From NCBI GenBank assembly GCA_020445335.1, contig JAGRGU010000116.1, positions 1 to 57,086 on the forward strand: a stretch of DNA of 57,086 nucleotides, written 5' to 3'. Under the pieces are notes generated by a model. That model saw only the letters and a list, made by a program, of their open reading frames with translations. It did not search any database and was not told the DNA's origin. Source of the stretch: Gammaproteobacteria bacterium. Lineage in GTDB: Bacteria; Pseudomonadota; Gammaproteobacteria; Chromatiales; Chromatiaceae. Shown piece after piece: positions 1 through 8,075 of the stretch; the first letter of the stretch is position 1; the number at the start of each line of letters is the position of its first letter. A program made the position numbers and the translations under genes.

Positions 1-280
1 CCGCCTCCTCGACGTTGCCGCGCACATCCTTGGAAGAGTCGAGCTGCGGTTCCTGCGGCAGGTAGCCGACGTTGATGCCGGCCTGCGGCCGCGCCTCGCC
101 CTCGATTTCGGTATCGATGCCGGCCATGATCCGCAACAGCGAGGATTTGCCCGCGCCGTTGAGTCCGAGCACGCCGATCTTGGCACCGGGAAAGAAGGAG
201 AGGGAGATGTCTCTGAGAATGACGCGCTTCGGCGGCACGATCTTGCCGACGCGATTCATGGTGTAGATATATTGGGCCAT
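1..280 (-). CDS. ettA: Energy-dependent translational throttle protein EttA (ABC-F), N-terminal part
   Basis: The reverse strand encodes the first 93 residues of an ABC-F protein, beginning MAQYIYTMNRVGKIVPPKR and running off the left edge. A Walker A motif (GLNGAGKSS) lies near residues 39-47, and the following stretch matches the start of the first nucleotide-binding domain, up to the YLPQEPQLD segment around the Q-loop. Members of this family bind the ribosomal E site and gate the first elongation steps in response to the ATP/ADP ratio; they are soluble and lack transmembrane domains. The MAQYIYTMNRVGK opening is typical of EttA rather than Uup or YheS, so I use that name. Only the N-terminus is visible, so integrity of the second ATPase domain cannot be judged. 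Confidence 0.93.
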   Translation of the reverse strand, partial: MAQYIYTMNRVGKIVPPKRVILRDISLSFFPGAKIGVLGLNGAGKSSLLRIMAGIDTEIEGEARPQAGINVGYLPQEPQLDSSKDVRGNVEEA

Positions 281-634
281 TGCTCTCTTGTGGTTCAGGG
301 TCAGGATTGAAACGGCGGTCCGGAAGACCGCGAAGATGCGCGGTATTCTGGCATATTTGCTCCGGGAGCGTCTCTACCGATCTGGGCGGGCAAGGTACGC
401 GGGCGTCACCCGCCGCAGAGCGACGCTCCTCGCCGGGAAGAGGTTCTCCGTCATCCTGGTGCAATCCGCGAATTCGATGCTCCGGGCGGCGCAACGTTTG
501 CGGAAGGGCGGCTTGCGCCAGTTTATACTATGCCTGCCTCGTGCAAACCGTCATCGATTATAATGGCGCACTTTTTAGCTCCCCGGGGCGATCGGGTCTC
601 GTCCCGGCGGGAGATCTCCAGCGGGAGCTTTTCC
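281..634. other. Divergent intergenic region, ettA / lipoprotein
   Basis: This 354-base gap separates two divergently read genes and should hold both promoters. A TATACT hexamer occurs near 523-530, but no well-spaced -35 partner was found, so no promoter is called. Open frames crossing the gap are arginine-rich and resemble no protein family I recognise. Confidence 0.4.
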
Positions 635-1015
635 ATGTCTCTGCAACGAGTGGCGTTGGTCGCGCCGATCTTTTTTCTCTTCTCCCTGGCGGGCTGTTCG
701 CCGCACCCGGGATCGGGCAGCTGGCTGCCGACGCAACCCAATTCGGGCGATTTTTCGCGGCTGCTGGTGCAGTTCGATGGCAAGGCGGAACTCTATCGCG
801 ACGGTGTGGAGGGGGCGGTCTACCGCTGTTTCTGGGCCGGCGAGAGCAAGCGTGCATTGGGCATGCGCTGCGCCGATGCCGCCAACACCGACATCGAAGT
901 GCGTTACCGGCTCGAGATCCCCGGCGACGGCAGCGCCCGGCTTTATCAGGCAGGGCGGCTGATCACCGCTTTTGGCAAGGATCCGCAAGGGGATGCCGCG
1001 GCGGCAGGGAAGTAG
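635..1015 (+). CDS. Small secreted lipoprotein, function unknown
   Basis: A 126-residue protein. The ATG at 635 is preferred over the in-frame upstream start because it places a lysine/arginine-poor hydrophobic signal of about 20 residues right at the N-terminus, ending in the lipobox LAGC (cysteine near residue 21). The mature part has two further cysteines (YRCFWAG and GMRCADA) that could form a disulfide, and ends in an alanine-rich tail. No family is recognised. It stands alone, divergent from ettA, with about 200 bases before the cytochrome genes. A lipid-anchored periplasmic or outer-membrane location is inferred from the lipobox only. Confidence 0.7.
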   Translation: MSLQRVALVAPIFFLFSLAGCSPHPGSGSWLPTQPNSGDFSRLLVQFDGKAELYRDGVEGAVYRCFWAGESKRALGMRCADAANTDIEVRYRLEIPGDGSARLYQAGRLITAFGKDPQGDAAAAGK

Positions 1016-1216
1016 TGCGGGCGGAGGAAATCCACAGCAAGGCGCCCGGTCTTTACCAGATCCGGAGCAAAAGATAAAGGGCGGCACTTGATCTGAGTCA
1101 GTGATCCATCAATTGGCATGGATTTGCGATGTTATTTACCTTACAAAAATTATAGATTTGTCATCGAAGTATAAAAATAACTCGCATAGTTCAGACCAAA
1201 GGTAAAGGAGTGGATC

Positions 1217-2449
1217 ATGAAGACTGCGCTGTCAGCCGCGCTCGGCGGTTTCGTGTTGTTGGTTTCCTCCAGTTATGTGTTGGCCGCGCCGGAGTTCGAT
1301 CCGCAATCGGCTCTCTCCAAACCCAAGGCGTATGTCGGCTCCGAGGTGTGCAAAACCTGCCACCTGGAACACTACGATGCCTGGAAGCGCACGCTGCACA
1401 GCAAGATGTTGCAGGACGTGAAGCAAAACATCGACGTGCTGGTCACCGACATCGACGAAGCCACCATTCGCGCCGACTTCGCCAAGATCGAGAGCAAGTT
1501 GAAAGTGCCCTCGGCGGAAGTCTTCGTGCCGAAAGTCGACGACGTACTCTATACCATCGGCAGCCAGTGGAAGCAGCGCTACCTGGTTATGCACGAAGGG
1601 GATCTGAAGATAGCTCCGACCCAGTTCAACATCGATACCGGCCGCTGGGTCAATTACCACGATGGTGACTGGGACAAGCGGCCCTGGCTGCTCAAGTGTG
1701 GCGGCTGTCATGCCACCGGCGTCGATATGGAGAAGAAAGAGTTCGTCGAACCGGGTGTCGGCTGCGAAGCCTGCCATGGTCCGGGATCACATCATGCGGC
1801 ACTGCCGGCGAACGAGACCTTCGAGAAGCGCGGCACCATAATCAATCCCTCCAAGCTGACGCCCGGGGTGGCGACGCAGATCTGCGGCTCTTGCCACAAT
1901 CGCGGCAAGGCAACCAAGATGAAGGGCGCAGGCTGGCCGGTCGGTTTCCGCCCGGGCAAGGCGCTGGAGTCCTATTACGAGTCCATTCCGACCGGTGACA
2001 AACACCTCTACTCCAACGAGTTCTCCAAGGGTCACCATCAGCAGTACATCGACTGGACCAAGTCCAAGCACGCCGATTCCCACGTCGACTGCATCAGCTG
2101 CCACGTTGTCCACGAACTGGGCAACCCCATGTTCCACGGCAAGACCAAGGTTCAGGGTGACCAGCTCTGCATCTCCTGCCACGAGCAGACCTCTCAGGTC
2201 GGCGCGCATTCGGTTCACTCCTTCGGCAACTGCGTCAACTGCCACATGCCGCGCATCGCCAAGAGCGCCGAGTCCGGCGATATCCGCAGCCATGTGTTCG
2301 TAGCCATTCCGCCGAAGATGACGATCGAGATCGGGATCCCGAACTCCTGCCAGACCTGTCACAAACACAAGGACGACGATCCAGCGGAGCTGCAGAAGAA
2401 GTGGGATGAACTGACCGCCCGCAAAACCACCGCCATGAGCTCGAACTGA
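1217..2449 (+). CDS. Periplasmic octahaem cytochrome c
   Basis: A 410-residue protein with a cleavable-looking signal peptide (about residues 1-24, ending VLAA) and eight CxxCH haem-binding motifs, in order CKTCH, CGGCH, CEACH, CGSCH, CISCH, CISCH, CVNCH and CQTCH. It belongs broadly to the multihaem cytochromes of the c554/MtrA type, which act as periplasmic electron carriers or reductases. No catalytic CxxCK motif is present, which argues for electron transfer rather than a nitrite-reductase role. A Shine-Dalgarno-like AAAGGAG precedes the ATG. The next two genes encode a membrane-anchored trihaem protein and a cytochrome b, so the three probably form a quinol-to-periplasm electron route. 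The physiological acceptor cannot be read from the sequence. Confidence 0.88.
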   Translation: MKTALSAALGGFVLLVSSSYVLAAPEFDPQSALSKPKAYVGSEVCKTCHLEHYDAWKRTLHSKMLQDVKQNIDVLVTDIDEATIRADFAKIESKLKVPSAEVFVPKVDDVLYTIGSQWKQRYLVMHEGDLKIAPTQFNIDTGRWVNYHDGDWDKRPWLLKCGGCHATGVDMEKKEFVEPGVGCEACHGPGSHHAALPANETFEKRGTIINPSKLTPGVATQICGSCHNRGKATKMKGAGWPVGFRPGKALESYYESIPTGDKHLYSNEFSKGHHQQYIDWTKSKHADSHVDCISCHVVHELGNPMFHGKTKVQGDQLCISCHEQTSQVGAHSVHSFGNCVNCHMPRIAKSAESGDIRSHVFVAIPPKMTIEIGIPNSCQTCHKHKDDDPAELQKKWDELTARKTTAMSSN

Positions 2450-2487
2450 CGGTATGCAGTGACCTTTAACCAAAAGGAGAGGTCGTC

Positions 2488-3141
2488 ATGTTCGTACGCC
2501 TAATCTTATGGGCGCTGGGGCTGACTCTCTGGATCACCGTTCCGGTGGCGGCGCAGACCGTTCCGTCCGCCGGATCGGAGGTGACCAGTACCGGCTTCTA
2601 CCGGGATCAGGACACGCTGCCCGGCGTCTATCGCCTCTATCAGCAGCAGCCAAAAAAGCTCGACTGGCTCTGGTCAACCGGCCCGTACCAACGGGGGGTG
2701 CGTAAATCCTCTTTCAAGAAGGATGTGCACATCGATGTAGCCAACTACAGCCCGCGCCGACTATGCACCGATTGCCACCGCGATCACTCCCGCGACATGC
2801 ACATGACACGCGTCGGCATCACCTGTGTGCAGTGCCATCGGGACAAGCCGATCGATGGTGTCTATCACTACTACTCCTCGATGAACCCGATCCGGCGTCA
2901 CGCCTATGTCTGCGCCAAATGCCATGAGGGCGCCACACCTTCGTTCGCCAGCTACGTGGTGCATGAGCCCAATCCACTGGCAGCGCCGACCCGGGAGGAC
3001 TTCCCGGCGCTCTACTACGCAACCTGGTTCATGGTGATTCTGGCGGGTGGTGTGTTCGTGATATTCATCCCCTACGTGGTGCTCTGGGGAGTGCGGGAGT
3101 TGGTCGACAAACTGAGAGGAGGGCCGGTGCATGACAACTGA
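2488..3141 (+). CDS. Membrane-anchored trihaem c-type cytochrome
   Basis: A 217-residue protein with an N-terminal signal sequence (cleavage after PVAAQ likely), three CxxCH motifs (CTDCH, CVQCH, CAKCH) in the middle third, and one C-terminal transmembrane helix (about residues 178-202) followed by a short charged tail. This topology puts the haems in the periplasm on a C-terminal membrane tether. The start is supported by GGAGAGG nine bases upstream. Its 3' end overlaps the cytochrome b start by 11 bases, which suggests translational coupling and a shared complex. It most plausibly relays electrons from the cytochrome b haems to the octahaem protein encoded just before it. Confidence 0.86.
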   Translation: MFVRLILWALGLTLWITVPVAAQTVPSAGSEVTSTGFYRDQDTLPGVYRLYQQQPKKLDWLWSTGPYQRGVRKSSFKKDVHIDVANYSPRRLCTDCHRDHSRDMHMTRVGITCVQCHRDKPIDGVYHYYSSMNPIRRHAYVCAKCHEGATPSFASYVVHEPNPLAAPTREDFPALYYATWFMVILAGGVFVIFIPYVVLWGVRELVDKLRGGPVHDN

Positions 3142-3964
3142 ACGTCTACGGCTCAAACGCTTTCCAGCGGTTCACCGCCTCTGGCACTTCGGCCTGATCG
3201 TGCTGTTCATGACCATGGGGGTGACCGGTCTCGCCTGGATGTTCATCGAGACCGCCTGGGGTACATGGATGGCCGGCTGGTTCGGCGGGTATAAGGGGGT
3301 ACTGGAGTGGCATCGCACCTCGGGGCTGATCTTCCTCGCCGGATTCGTGTCGCACATCCTCTACATGCTGACGCAGGTGGACTGGAAGCACTTCCCGGGT
3401 TCGCTGCTGGGGCCTGATACGCTGGTCTACCAGTGGGTAGACGTGAAGGGGTTCTTCCAGCATCTGCTGTGGATCTTCGGTCTGGGCAAGGCGCCGAGGT
3501 TCGATCGCTGGAGCTGGTGGGAGAAGTTCGACTACTGGGCCGTCTGGTGGGGACTGATCATCGTCGGCGTGACCGGACTGATGCTCTACAACCCGGTGCT
3601 TTCGAGCGATTACATTCCCGGTTGGCTGCTCAATATCGCGCTCTGGGTACACCGTATCGAAGCGGTGCTGGCGATGGGGCACATCTTCACCATCCACTTC
3701 TACGTCGAGCACTTCCGGCCGACGGCGCTGCCGTTCAACGCAGCGATGTTTGACGGCACGATCTCGCTGAAGGATGCCAAACACGAGCATCCTGAGTGGG
3801 TTGCCCGGCTGGAGCGTGAGGGCCGCCTGCAGGCAGCGCTGGTTCCCGAACCGCCCGTGGTGATGCGAATCCTCTACTTCATGGGGGGATATGCCATCAT
3901 CGCGCTGGGTCTGTTCCTGCTGATCTTCTCTCTGCTCAACGTCGGCGCGCTGACGCTCTTGTAG
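3131..3964 (+). CDS. Membrane cytochrome b (FdnI/HydC-like, b561-type)
   Basis: A 277-residue polytopic protein with about five hydrophobic segments and the histidines expected of a di-haem cytochrome b: HRLWHFG near the N-terminus, EWHRTSG and SHILYM in the second region, and WVHRIEAVLAMGH and HFYVEHFRP in the later helices. Such proteins take electrons from or give them to the quinone pool for a periplasmic partner. The C-terminal part has a soluble segment (about residues 200-240) before a final helix. It overlaps the trihaem gene by 11 bases and ends the cytochrome operon; a hairpin follows. Resemblance is to formate dehydrogenase gamma / Ni-Fe hydrogenase cytochrome b subunits, but no dehydrogenase gene lies nearby. 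Confidence 0.85.
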   Translation: MTTERLRLKRFPAVHRLWHFGLIVLFMTMGVTGLAWMFIETAWGTWMAGWFGGYKGVLEWHRTSGLIFLAGFVSHILYMLTQVDWKHFPGSLLGPDTLVYQWVDVKGFFQHLLWIFGLGKAPRFDRWSWWEKFDYWAVWWGLIIVGVTGLMLYNPVLSSDYIPGWLLNIALWVHRIEAVLAMGHIFTIHFYVEHFRPTALPFNAAMFDGTISLKDAKHEHPEWVARLEREGRLQAALVPEPPVVMRILYFMGGYAIIALGLFLLIFSLLNVGALTLL

Positions 3965-3978
3965 TTACCTGCTGGCAG

Positions 3979-4013
3979 GGGTGTCGGAGTCGCGATTGGC
4001 GGCTCCGACGCCC
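3979..4013. terminator. Hairpin in convergent gap, possible bidirectional terminator
   Basis: An 11-base-pair stem (3979-3989 with 4003-4013, one G-T wobble) encloses a 13-base loop. It lies between the convergent ends of the cytochrome b and flavoprotein genes. There is no T-run on either side, so intrinsic termination would be inefficient; the placement suggests a role in ending both transcripts. Confidence 0.45.
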
Positions 4014-4033
4014 GGCGCAGCGCTCCTCAAGAT

Positions 4034-5443
4034 CTAGTCGATCGTCACCAGTTCGTCGATCGCACCCGAGTTTTTCTTCTCTATCCTGGCATAGCAGTCG
4101 TAAAGCGCCGCCTGCAACGCCTCTTCGATCACCGGATGGTAGAAGGGGAGCTGCAGCATGCGGCCGACGCTAAGCTGCTGCTCGATGCACCAGGCCAGCA
4201 GATGCGCCAGGTTCTCGCCCTTGACACAGGCCATCTCTGCGCCGAGCAGGCGGCCGCTCTGCCGCTCTGCGTAGACCTTGAGGATGCCGCGGTTCCTGCC
4301 CATGATCAGCGCTCGCCCGACAGGCGCAAAGTTGACCGTGCCGACCGCGGTTTGATCCGGGTCGAGCTGTGACCAGCGCGCGCCGACCAGACAGATGTTG
4401 GGGTCGCTGAAGGTGATCGCCAGCGGCACTTTGCGACGGAACGCGGTGACGCTGTCGCTGGCGGCGTTGTAGCCGGCGATACGACCCTCGTCACCGGCTT
4501 CGTGAAGCAGCGCGCGGTCGCCGGTGATGTCGCCGGCGAGGAATATATGGCTGGCGCCGATCTGCATGGTGTTGGGGTCGAACGACGGCAGGCCGCGTGC
4601 ATCCAGTTCGATACCCGCATTCTCGATCGCCAGCTTGTCGAAGTTGGGTATTCGTCCGAGGCTGGCGAGCACCTTGTCGACAACGACCGAATGGTCGCCT
4701 GCGGTGACGCGCAGCTTGCCGTTCTCTTCGCTGATCTCTGCCGCCTGCCCGAGGTGCAGCGGGAAGTCCCGTCCCACCGCCTCGATCGCCAGCTTGGCGA
4801 CGTCGGGGTCGTCCAGCCCGCCGATGGTTTCGAGCATATCGAAACCAGTCACCTTCACCCCAATGCGCGCCAGCGACTGGCCGATCTCCAGGCCGATCAC
4901 GCCGAGCCCGATCACCGCCATCGACGTCGGCAGCGACTCCATCTCGAACACCTGGTCGGTGGTGACGATGCGATCGCCGAATGCCTCCCAGGCTGCCGGC
5001 ACCAGCGGCCGGGTGCCGACTGCGATGACGATCCTGTCGGCGCGGATGCGCTGCCCTTCCACCTCCAGCGTATGCGGATCGACGAAGCGGGCGTAACCGG
5101 GGATGAAGACACCCTCCGGCATTTTGTCGGTGCTGTTGGAGGTGACGCGGTCGACGAAGGTGTCGCGCAGGTCGCGCACGTGCTCCATCGCCTCTTCATC
5201 GTCCAGCGTCATCTCCTCGTGCCCCTCGACGCCGTAGCGGTCGAGCACGCCACGGCGGTGGAAATCCTCCGCTACCTGGATCAGTGCCTTCGACGGCATG
5301 CAGCCGACGCGCGCGCAGGTGGTGCCGAGCGGACCGCCGTTGATCAGCACGAAACTTTTACCGGAGGGGCGTACCTTGCCCAGTGCGTAAAGGCCGGCGC
5401 TGCCGGATCCGATGATGGCGACATCGACATGTTTCTCGTTCAT
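4034..5443 (-). CDS. lpd: Dihydrolipoamide dehydrogenase-like flavoprotein disulfide reductase
   Basis: A 469-residue class I flavoprotein disulfide reductase of normal length. Visible features in order: the FAD-binding GxGxxG (IGSGSAG, residues 11-17), the redox pair in TTCARVGCMPSK (Cys43 and Cys48), the NAD-binding GLGVIGLEIG near residue 180, the second FAD motif FLAGDITGD near residue 305, and the catalytic C-terminal His-Glu in FYHPVIEEAL. The reaction in the family is NAD-linked oxidation of dihydrolipoyl groups. It stands alone, without pyruvate or oxoglutarate dehydrogenase subunits beside it, so it may serve another lipoyl system or be a paralogue such as a mercuric-reductase-like or Sth-like enzyme; the CARVGCMPSK spacing fits this wider group. 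Confidence 0.82.
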   Translation of the reverse strand: MNEKHVDVAIIGSGSAGLYALGKVRPSGKSFVLINGGPLGTTCARVGCMPSKALIQVAEDFHRRGVLDRYGVEGHEEMTLDDEEAMEHVRDLRDTFVDRVTSNSTDKMPEGVFIPGYARFVDPHTLEVEGQRIRADRIVIAVGTRPLVPAAWEAFGDRIVTTDQVFEMESLPTSMAVIGLGVIGLEIGQSLARIGVKVTGFDMLETIGGLDDPDVAKLAIEAVGRDFPLHLGQAAEISEENGKLRVTAGDHSVVVDKVLASLGRIPNFDKLAIENAGIELDARGLPSFDPNTMQIGASHIFLAGDITGDRALLHEAGDEGRIAGYNAASDSVTAFRRKVPLAITFSDPNICLVGARWSQLDPDQTAVGTVNFAPVGRALIMGRNRGILKVYAERQSGRLLGAEMACVKGENLAHLLAWCIEQQLSVGRMLQLPFYHPVIEEALQAALYDCYARIEKKNSGAIDELVTID

Positions 5444-5679
5444 GGCTACTCCCGAATGCTGGACCGCCTGGTTGTGGCAGCCAGGTATATGTAGCGGGGA
5501 ATTGTAAACGCTGGGAGGGTGGAGCTAAACCCGGTCCGTTGCAGGGGAAGTTAGTCAGCCGGGAAACGGTCGATGGTTAGAGGTCGGCGTCAACCAGGCA
5601 AGTGGGCGCAACTGTCCCTTGTCGGCAAACCTGGAGTGTGCCCGGATCCCGGCCCGAGCCCACTATGCTGCTGCTTCGG

Positions 5680-6609
5680 CTAACGATGTCGGCCGACGCC
5701 GACCATTGCCAGCAATGCGGCACCGAAGAGGTAGGCTGCGGCCGGCAGCGGTACCGCCGAAACCTCCCAGCCGATGTCCGCAAGCGCGGCCAGATCCAGA
5801 TCGGTGAAACGCTTGCGCTGACCGGGGGCTATATTGGGGTCCATCGCCGCTTCCTGCGAGCCGCTGCCGTCGATGGTGCTGGTGAGCGCCTGTTGCCAGT
5901 GCCCCAAGTCGGCCAGCGGTACCGGCCCGCCGAACAGCGAGCTTGCATTGTCGCCGATGAAACTGCCACCGCTTACCTGGTTGTTCCAGGAGTCTACGGT
6001 ACCGAATCCCAGGACATGTGCGATTTCGTGCAGCGCCACGGAGTAGAAGTCGAATCCGCTGAAAATCTCGTCCGTGATGGGGTTGTCGTCGAAATACCAG
6101 CTGCTGTTCGAGTCGAAGGTGATGGCGCCGCCCCAGGGAGCGAAATCGGTAGCGGTCGGGCCGGAGGTGGGGCCGCTTTCGCCGCGGGTCGTGGCGTTAT
6201 CGATGAAAACCTGGTCGGCTGGGGAGCTGCTGAAACTGTAACCGCCGGGTCCACCCAAACCGAGCGCGCTGATATTGCGGCCACCTGCGAAAACGACGAT
6301 GGTGTCGGCAGCCACGCTATAGCGGTTGAGCGTGAGCTCCGCGCCGGTATCCGGGCGGTTGAATATCGCTTTGAAATTGTTGCCCGCGGGTCCGGCCGTG
6401 GAGGTGATTGCGTTGAGATCATCGTTGATTCTGCTTTCGAAGTAGCTGCCGGCGCTCTCCAGCAGACTTTTGCGCTGGGCATCGGCGAAAAATCCACCGT
6501 CATAGCTGTAGTCAAACTGAATCGTGAAGGCCTGTACCGTGCCGGTCAGGGCCGACAGGCCTCCGGCAATCAGGCAGGCGGCGTACAGCTTGGTTTTCAT
6601 CAGATTCAT
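5680..6609 (-). CDS. Secreted VPLPA-CTERM zinc metalloprotease
   Basis: A 309-residue protein from the ATG at 6609, chosen because GGAGAG lies seven bases upstream and a signal peptide follows at once (to TVQA). The middle holds HEIAHVLGFG (His194, Glu195, His198), the zinc-protease signature. A GHW at about residue 237 could supply the third ligand, and AMDP at about 256 resembles the Met-turn of matrixin-like enzymes. The position used by the third His in classical metzincins (204) is Thr. The C-terminus is VPLPAAAYLFGAALL followed by an arginine/histidine tail, the VPLPA-CTERM sorting signal that an exosortase/rhombosortase-type system processes. No exosortase gene is present here. The target substrate is unknown. 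Confidence 0.82.
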   Translation of the reverse strand: MNLMKTKLYAACLIAGGLSALTGTVQAFTIQFDYSYDGGFFADAQRKSLLESAGSYFESRINDDLNAITSTAGPAGNNFKAIFNRPDTGAELTLNRYSVAADTIVVFAGGRNISALGLGGPGGYSFSSSPADQVFIDNATTRGESGPTSGPTATDFAPWGGAITFDSNSSWYFDDNPITDEIFSGFDFYSVALHEIAHVLGFGTVDSWNNQVSGGSFIGDNASSLFGGPVPLADLGHWQQALTSTIDGSGSQEAAMDPNIAPGQRKRFTDLDLAALADIGWEVSAVPLPAAAYLFGAALLAMVGVGRHR

Positions 6610-6917
6610 CCCGGCACTCTCCAGCAGCGCGTATATTGTTATCTTGATCGATTCTGCGATCGTCTGGTTGTTCGCGAGTCTAGCAGAGATGCCTCGAGCC
6701 CCGGTGTAGGTAAATGCTGATTTGCGCCCGGAATGGTCATGGGAGGGTTGGTGGACTCGCGAAAATGTGAACTGTATCACATAATGGAGCATCAATCACG
6801 CTTCAGAAAGCATCGTTTATGACGCCATCTGATTGATTTTTAAGAGGAATAAAATTCTGATTAGTCGGACAGGGTTGGACCTTCAATCACTCGCCCCGAT
6901 ATCGCAAAGGAGCGCTT
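6610..6917. other. Divergent intergenic region with Crp-like operator
   Basis: This 308-base gap separates the metalloprotease gene and the threonine aldolase gene, which diverge. It contains the Crp-type palindrome listed separately, and becomes A+T-richer towards the aldolase start (around 6830-6860), where a promoter is likely. No open frame with recognisable protein similarity was seen. Confidence 0.5.
6766..6781. promoter_or_regulatory. Crp/Vfr-type operator
   Basis: TGTGA at 6766-6770 and TCACA at 6777-6781 are separated by exactly six bases, both half-sites matching the Crp consensus perfectly and flanked by AAAA on the left and TAAT on the right. The centre is about 165 bases from the metalloprotease start and 144 from the aldolase start, so either or both could be cAMP-Crp (or Vfr) controlled. 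Which gene it serves cannot be decided without mapped transcription starts. Confidence 0.68.
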
Positions 6918-7964
6918 ATGGCTGAGAAGAGCGAGCAGTTCGCCAGCGACAACTACGCAGGTATCTGCGATTCGGCATGGCGGGCGATGGCGCAGGCCAA
7001 TCTGGGGCACGCGCAAGCCTATGGTGACGATCCCTGGACCGCGCGCGCGGCGGATCGCCTGCGCGAGCTTTTCGACAGTGACTGCGAAATCTTTTTCGTC
7101 TTCAACGGTACCGCCGGCAACGCTTTGGCGCTGGCTTCGCTGTGTAGCTCCTACCACGGCATCATCTGCCACGAGACCGCCCACGTGGAGCCCGACGAGT
7201 GCGGCGCGCCGGAGTTCTTCTCGAACGGTGCCAAACTGCTGACGGCGGCCGGTGTCCACGGCAAGCTGACACCGGAGGCAATAACGGCTGTCGCGCGGAA
7301 ACGAACCGATCTTCATTATCCCAAGCCCAAAGTGGTTACGATCACCCAGGCGACCGAACTTGGGACGCTCTATACGATTGACGAGCTAAGGCAAATCGGC
7401 ACTGCCGCGCGTGAAAACGGGCTGCGGCTACACATGGATGGCGCGCGATTCGCCAACGCGGTTGCCGCCCTCGGCTGCACGCCGAGGGAGATCACGGTCG
7501 ACTGTGGCGTGGATCTCCTCTGTTTCGGCGGCACCAAGAACGGCATGGCGGTTGGCGATGCGGTGATCTTTTTCAATCGCGCGCTGGCTGAGGATTTCGA
7601 GTGGCGCTGCAAGCAGGCGGGGCAGCTGGCTTCGAAGATGCGCTTCATTTCAGCGCCGTGGATCGCGATGCTGGAAGATGGCAGCTGGCTCGAGAACGCG
7701 CGCCACGCCAACGATTCGGCAGCCGCGCTCGAGCGTGGGCTGCGAGGGATTCCCGGTGTGCGGATCATGTTTCCGCGCCAGATCAATTCACTCTTCGTAT
7801 CGATGCCGGAAGCCGCGCTGGCCGAACTGCGACAGCGAGGTTGGCACTTCTATACTTTCATCGGCGTTGGCGGCGCACGCTTCATGTGCAGCTGGGATAC
7901 GACGCCGGCGTCGATCGAGCGGCTGATCGAGGAGACTGCAACCGCAGTTGCGAATGCGATCTGA
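6918..7964 (+). CDS. ltaE: Low-specificity L-threonine aldolase
   Basis: A 348-residue fold-type I PLP enzyme of the beta-eliminating lyase/threonine aldolase family, which splits L-threonine or L-allo-threonine to glycine and acetaldehyde. Supporting motifs are the PLP phosphate-binding FNGTAGNALAL (residues 62-72), the HETAHVEPDECGAPEF loop (85-100), the cofactor aspartate in HMDGARFANA (Asp174), and the Schiff-base lysine in FGGTKNG (Lys207). Length and the HVEPDECGAPE segment fit the Pseudomonas-type enzyme. An AGGAG precedes the ATG at a good distance. It is monocistronic, and the next gene is convergent. Confidence 0.88.
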   Translation: MAEKSEQFASDNYAGICDSAWRAMAQANLGHAQAYGDDPWTARAADRLRELFDSDCEIFFVFNGTAGNALALASLCSSYHGIICHETAHVEPDECGAPEFFSNGAKLLTAAGVHGKLTPEAITAVARKRTDLHYPKPKVVTITQATELGTLYTIDELRQIGTAARENGLRLHMDGARFANAVAALGCTPREITVDCGVDLLCFGGTKNGMAVGDAVIFFNRALAEDFEWRCKQAGQLASKMRFISAPWIAMLEDGSWLENARHANDSAAALERGLRGIPGVRIMFPRQINSLFVSMPEAALAELRQRGWHFYTFIGVGGARFMCSWDTTPASIERLIEETATAVANAI

Positions 7965-8075
7965 GCACCTTTTCCGGAGCCGGGCGGGAAACTCCGGTTA
8001 GCGCAGGGATATCGGGGTCGAGGGCGCACGCAGTGTGGTGGTCTTGTGGTGCACCAGCGAAAGTGCAACGCGTCC

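Noticed and set aside
280..1077. A long arginine-rich frame covering the lipoprotein gene
   Set aside because: It is a shadow of the lipoprotein and promoter region in another frame, with no start signal and no family resemblance.
1080..1180. An FNR box before the cytochrome operon
   Set aside because: TGAT and ATCA occur near 1102-1111 but only two bases apart instead of four, so the palindrome does not fit the FNR consensus.
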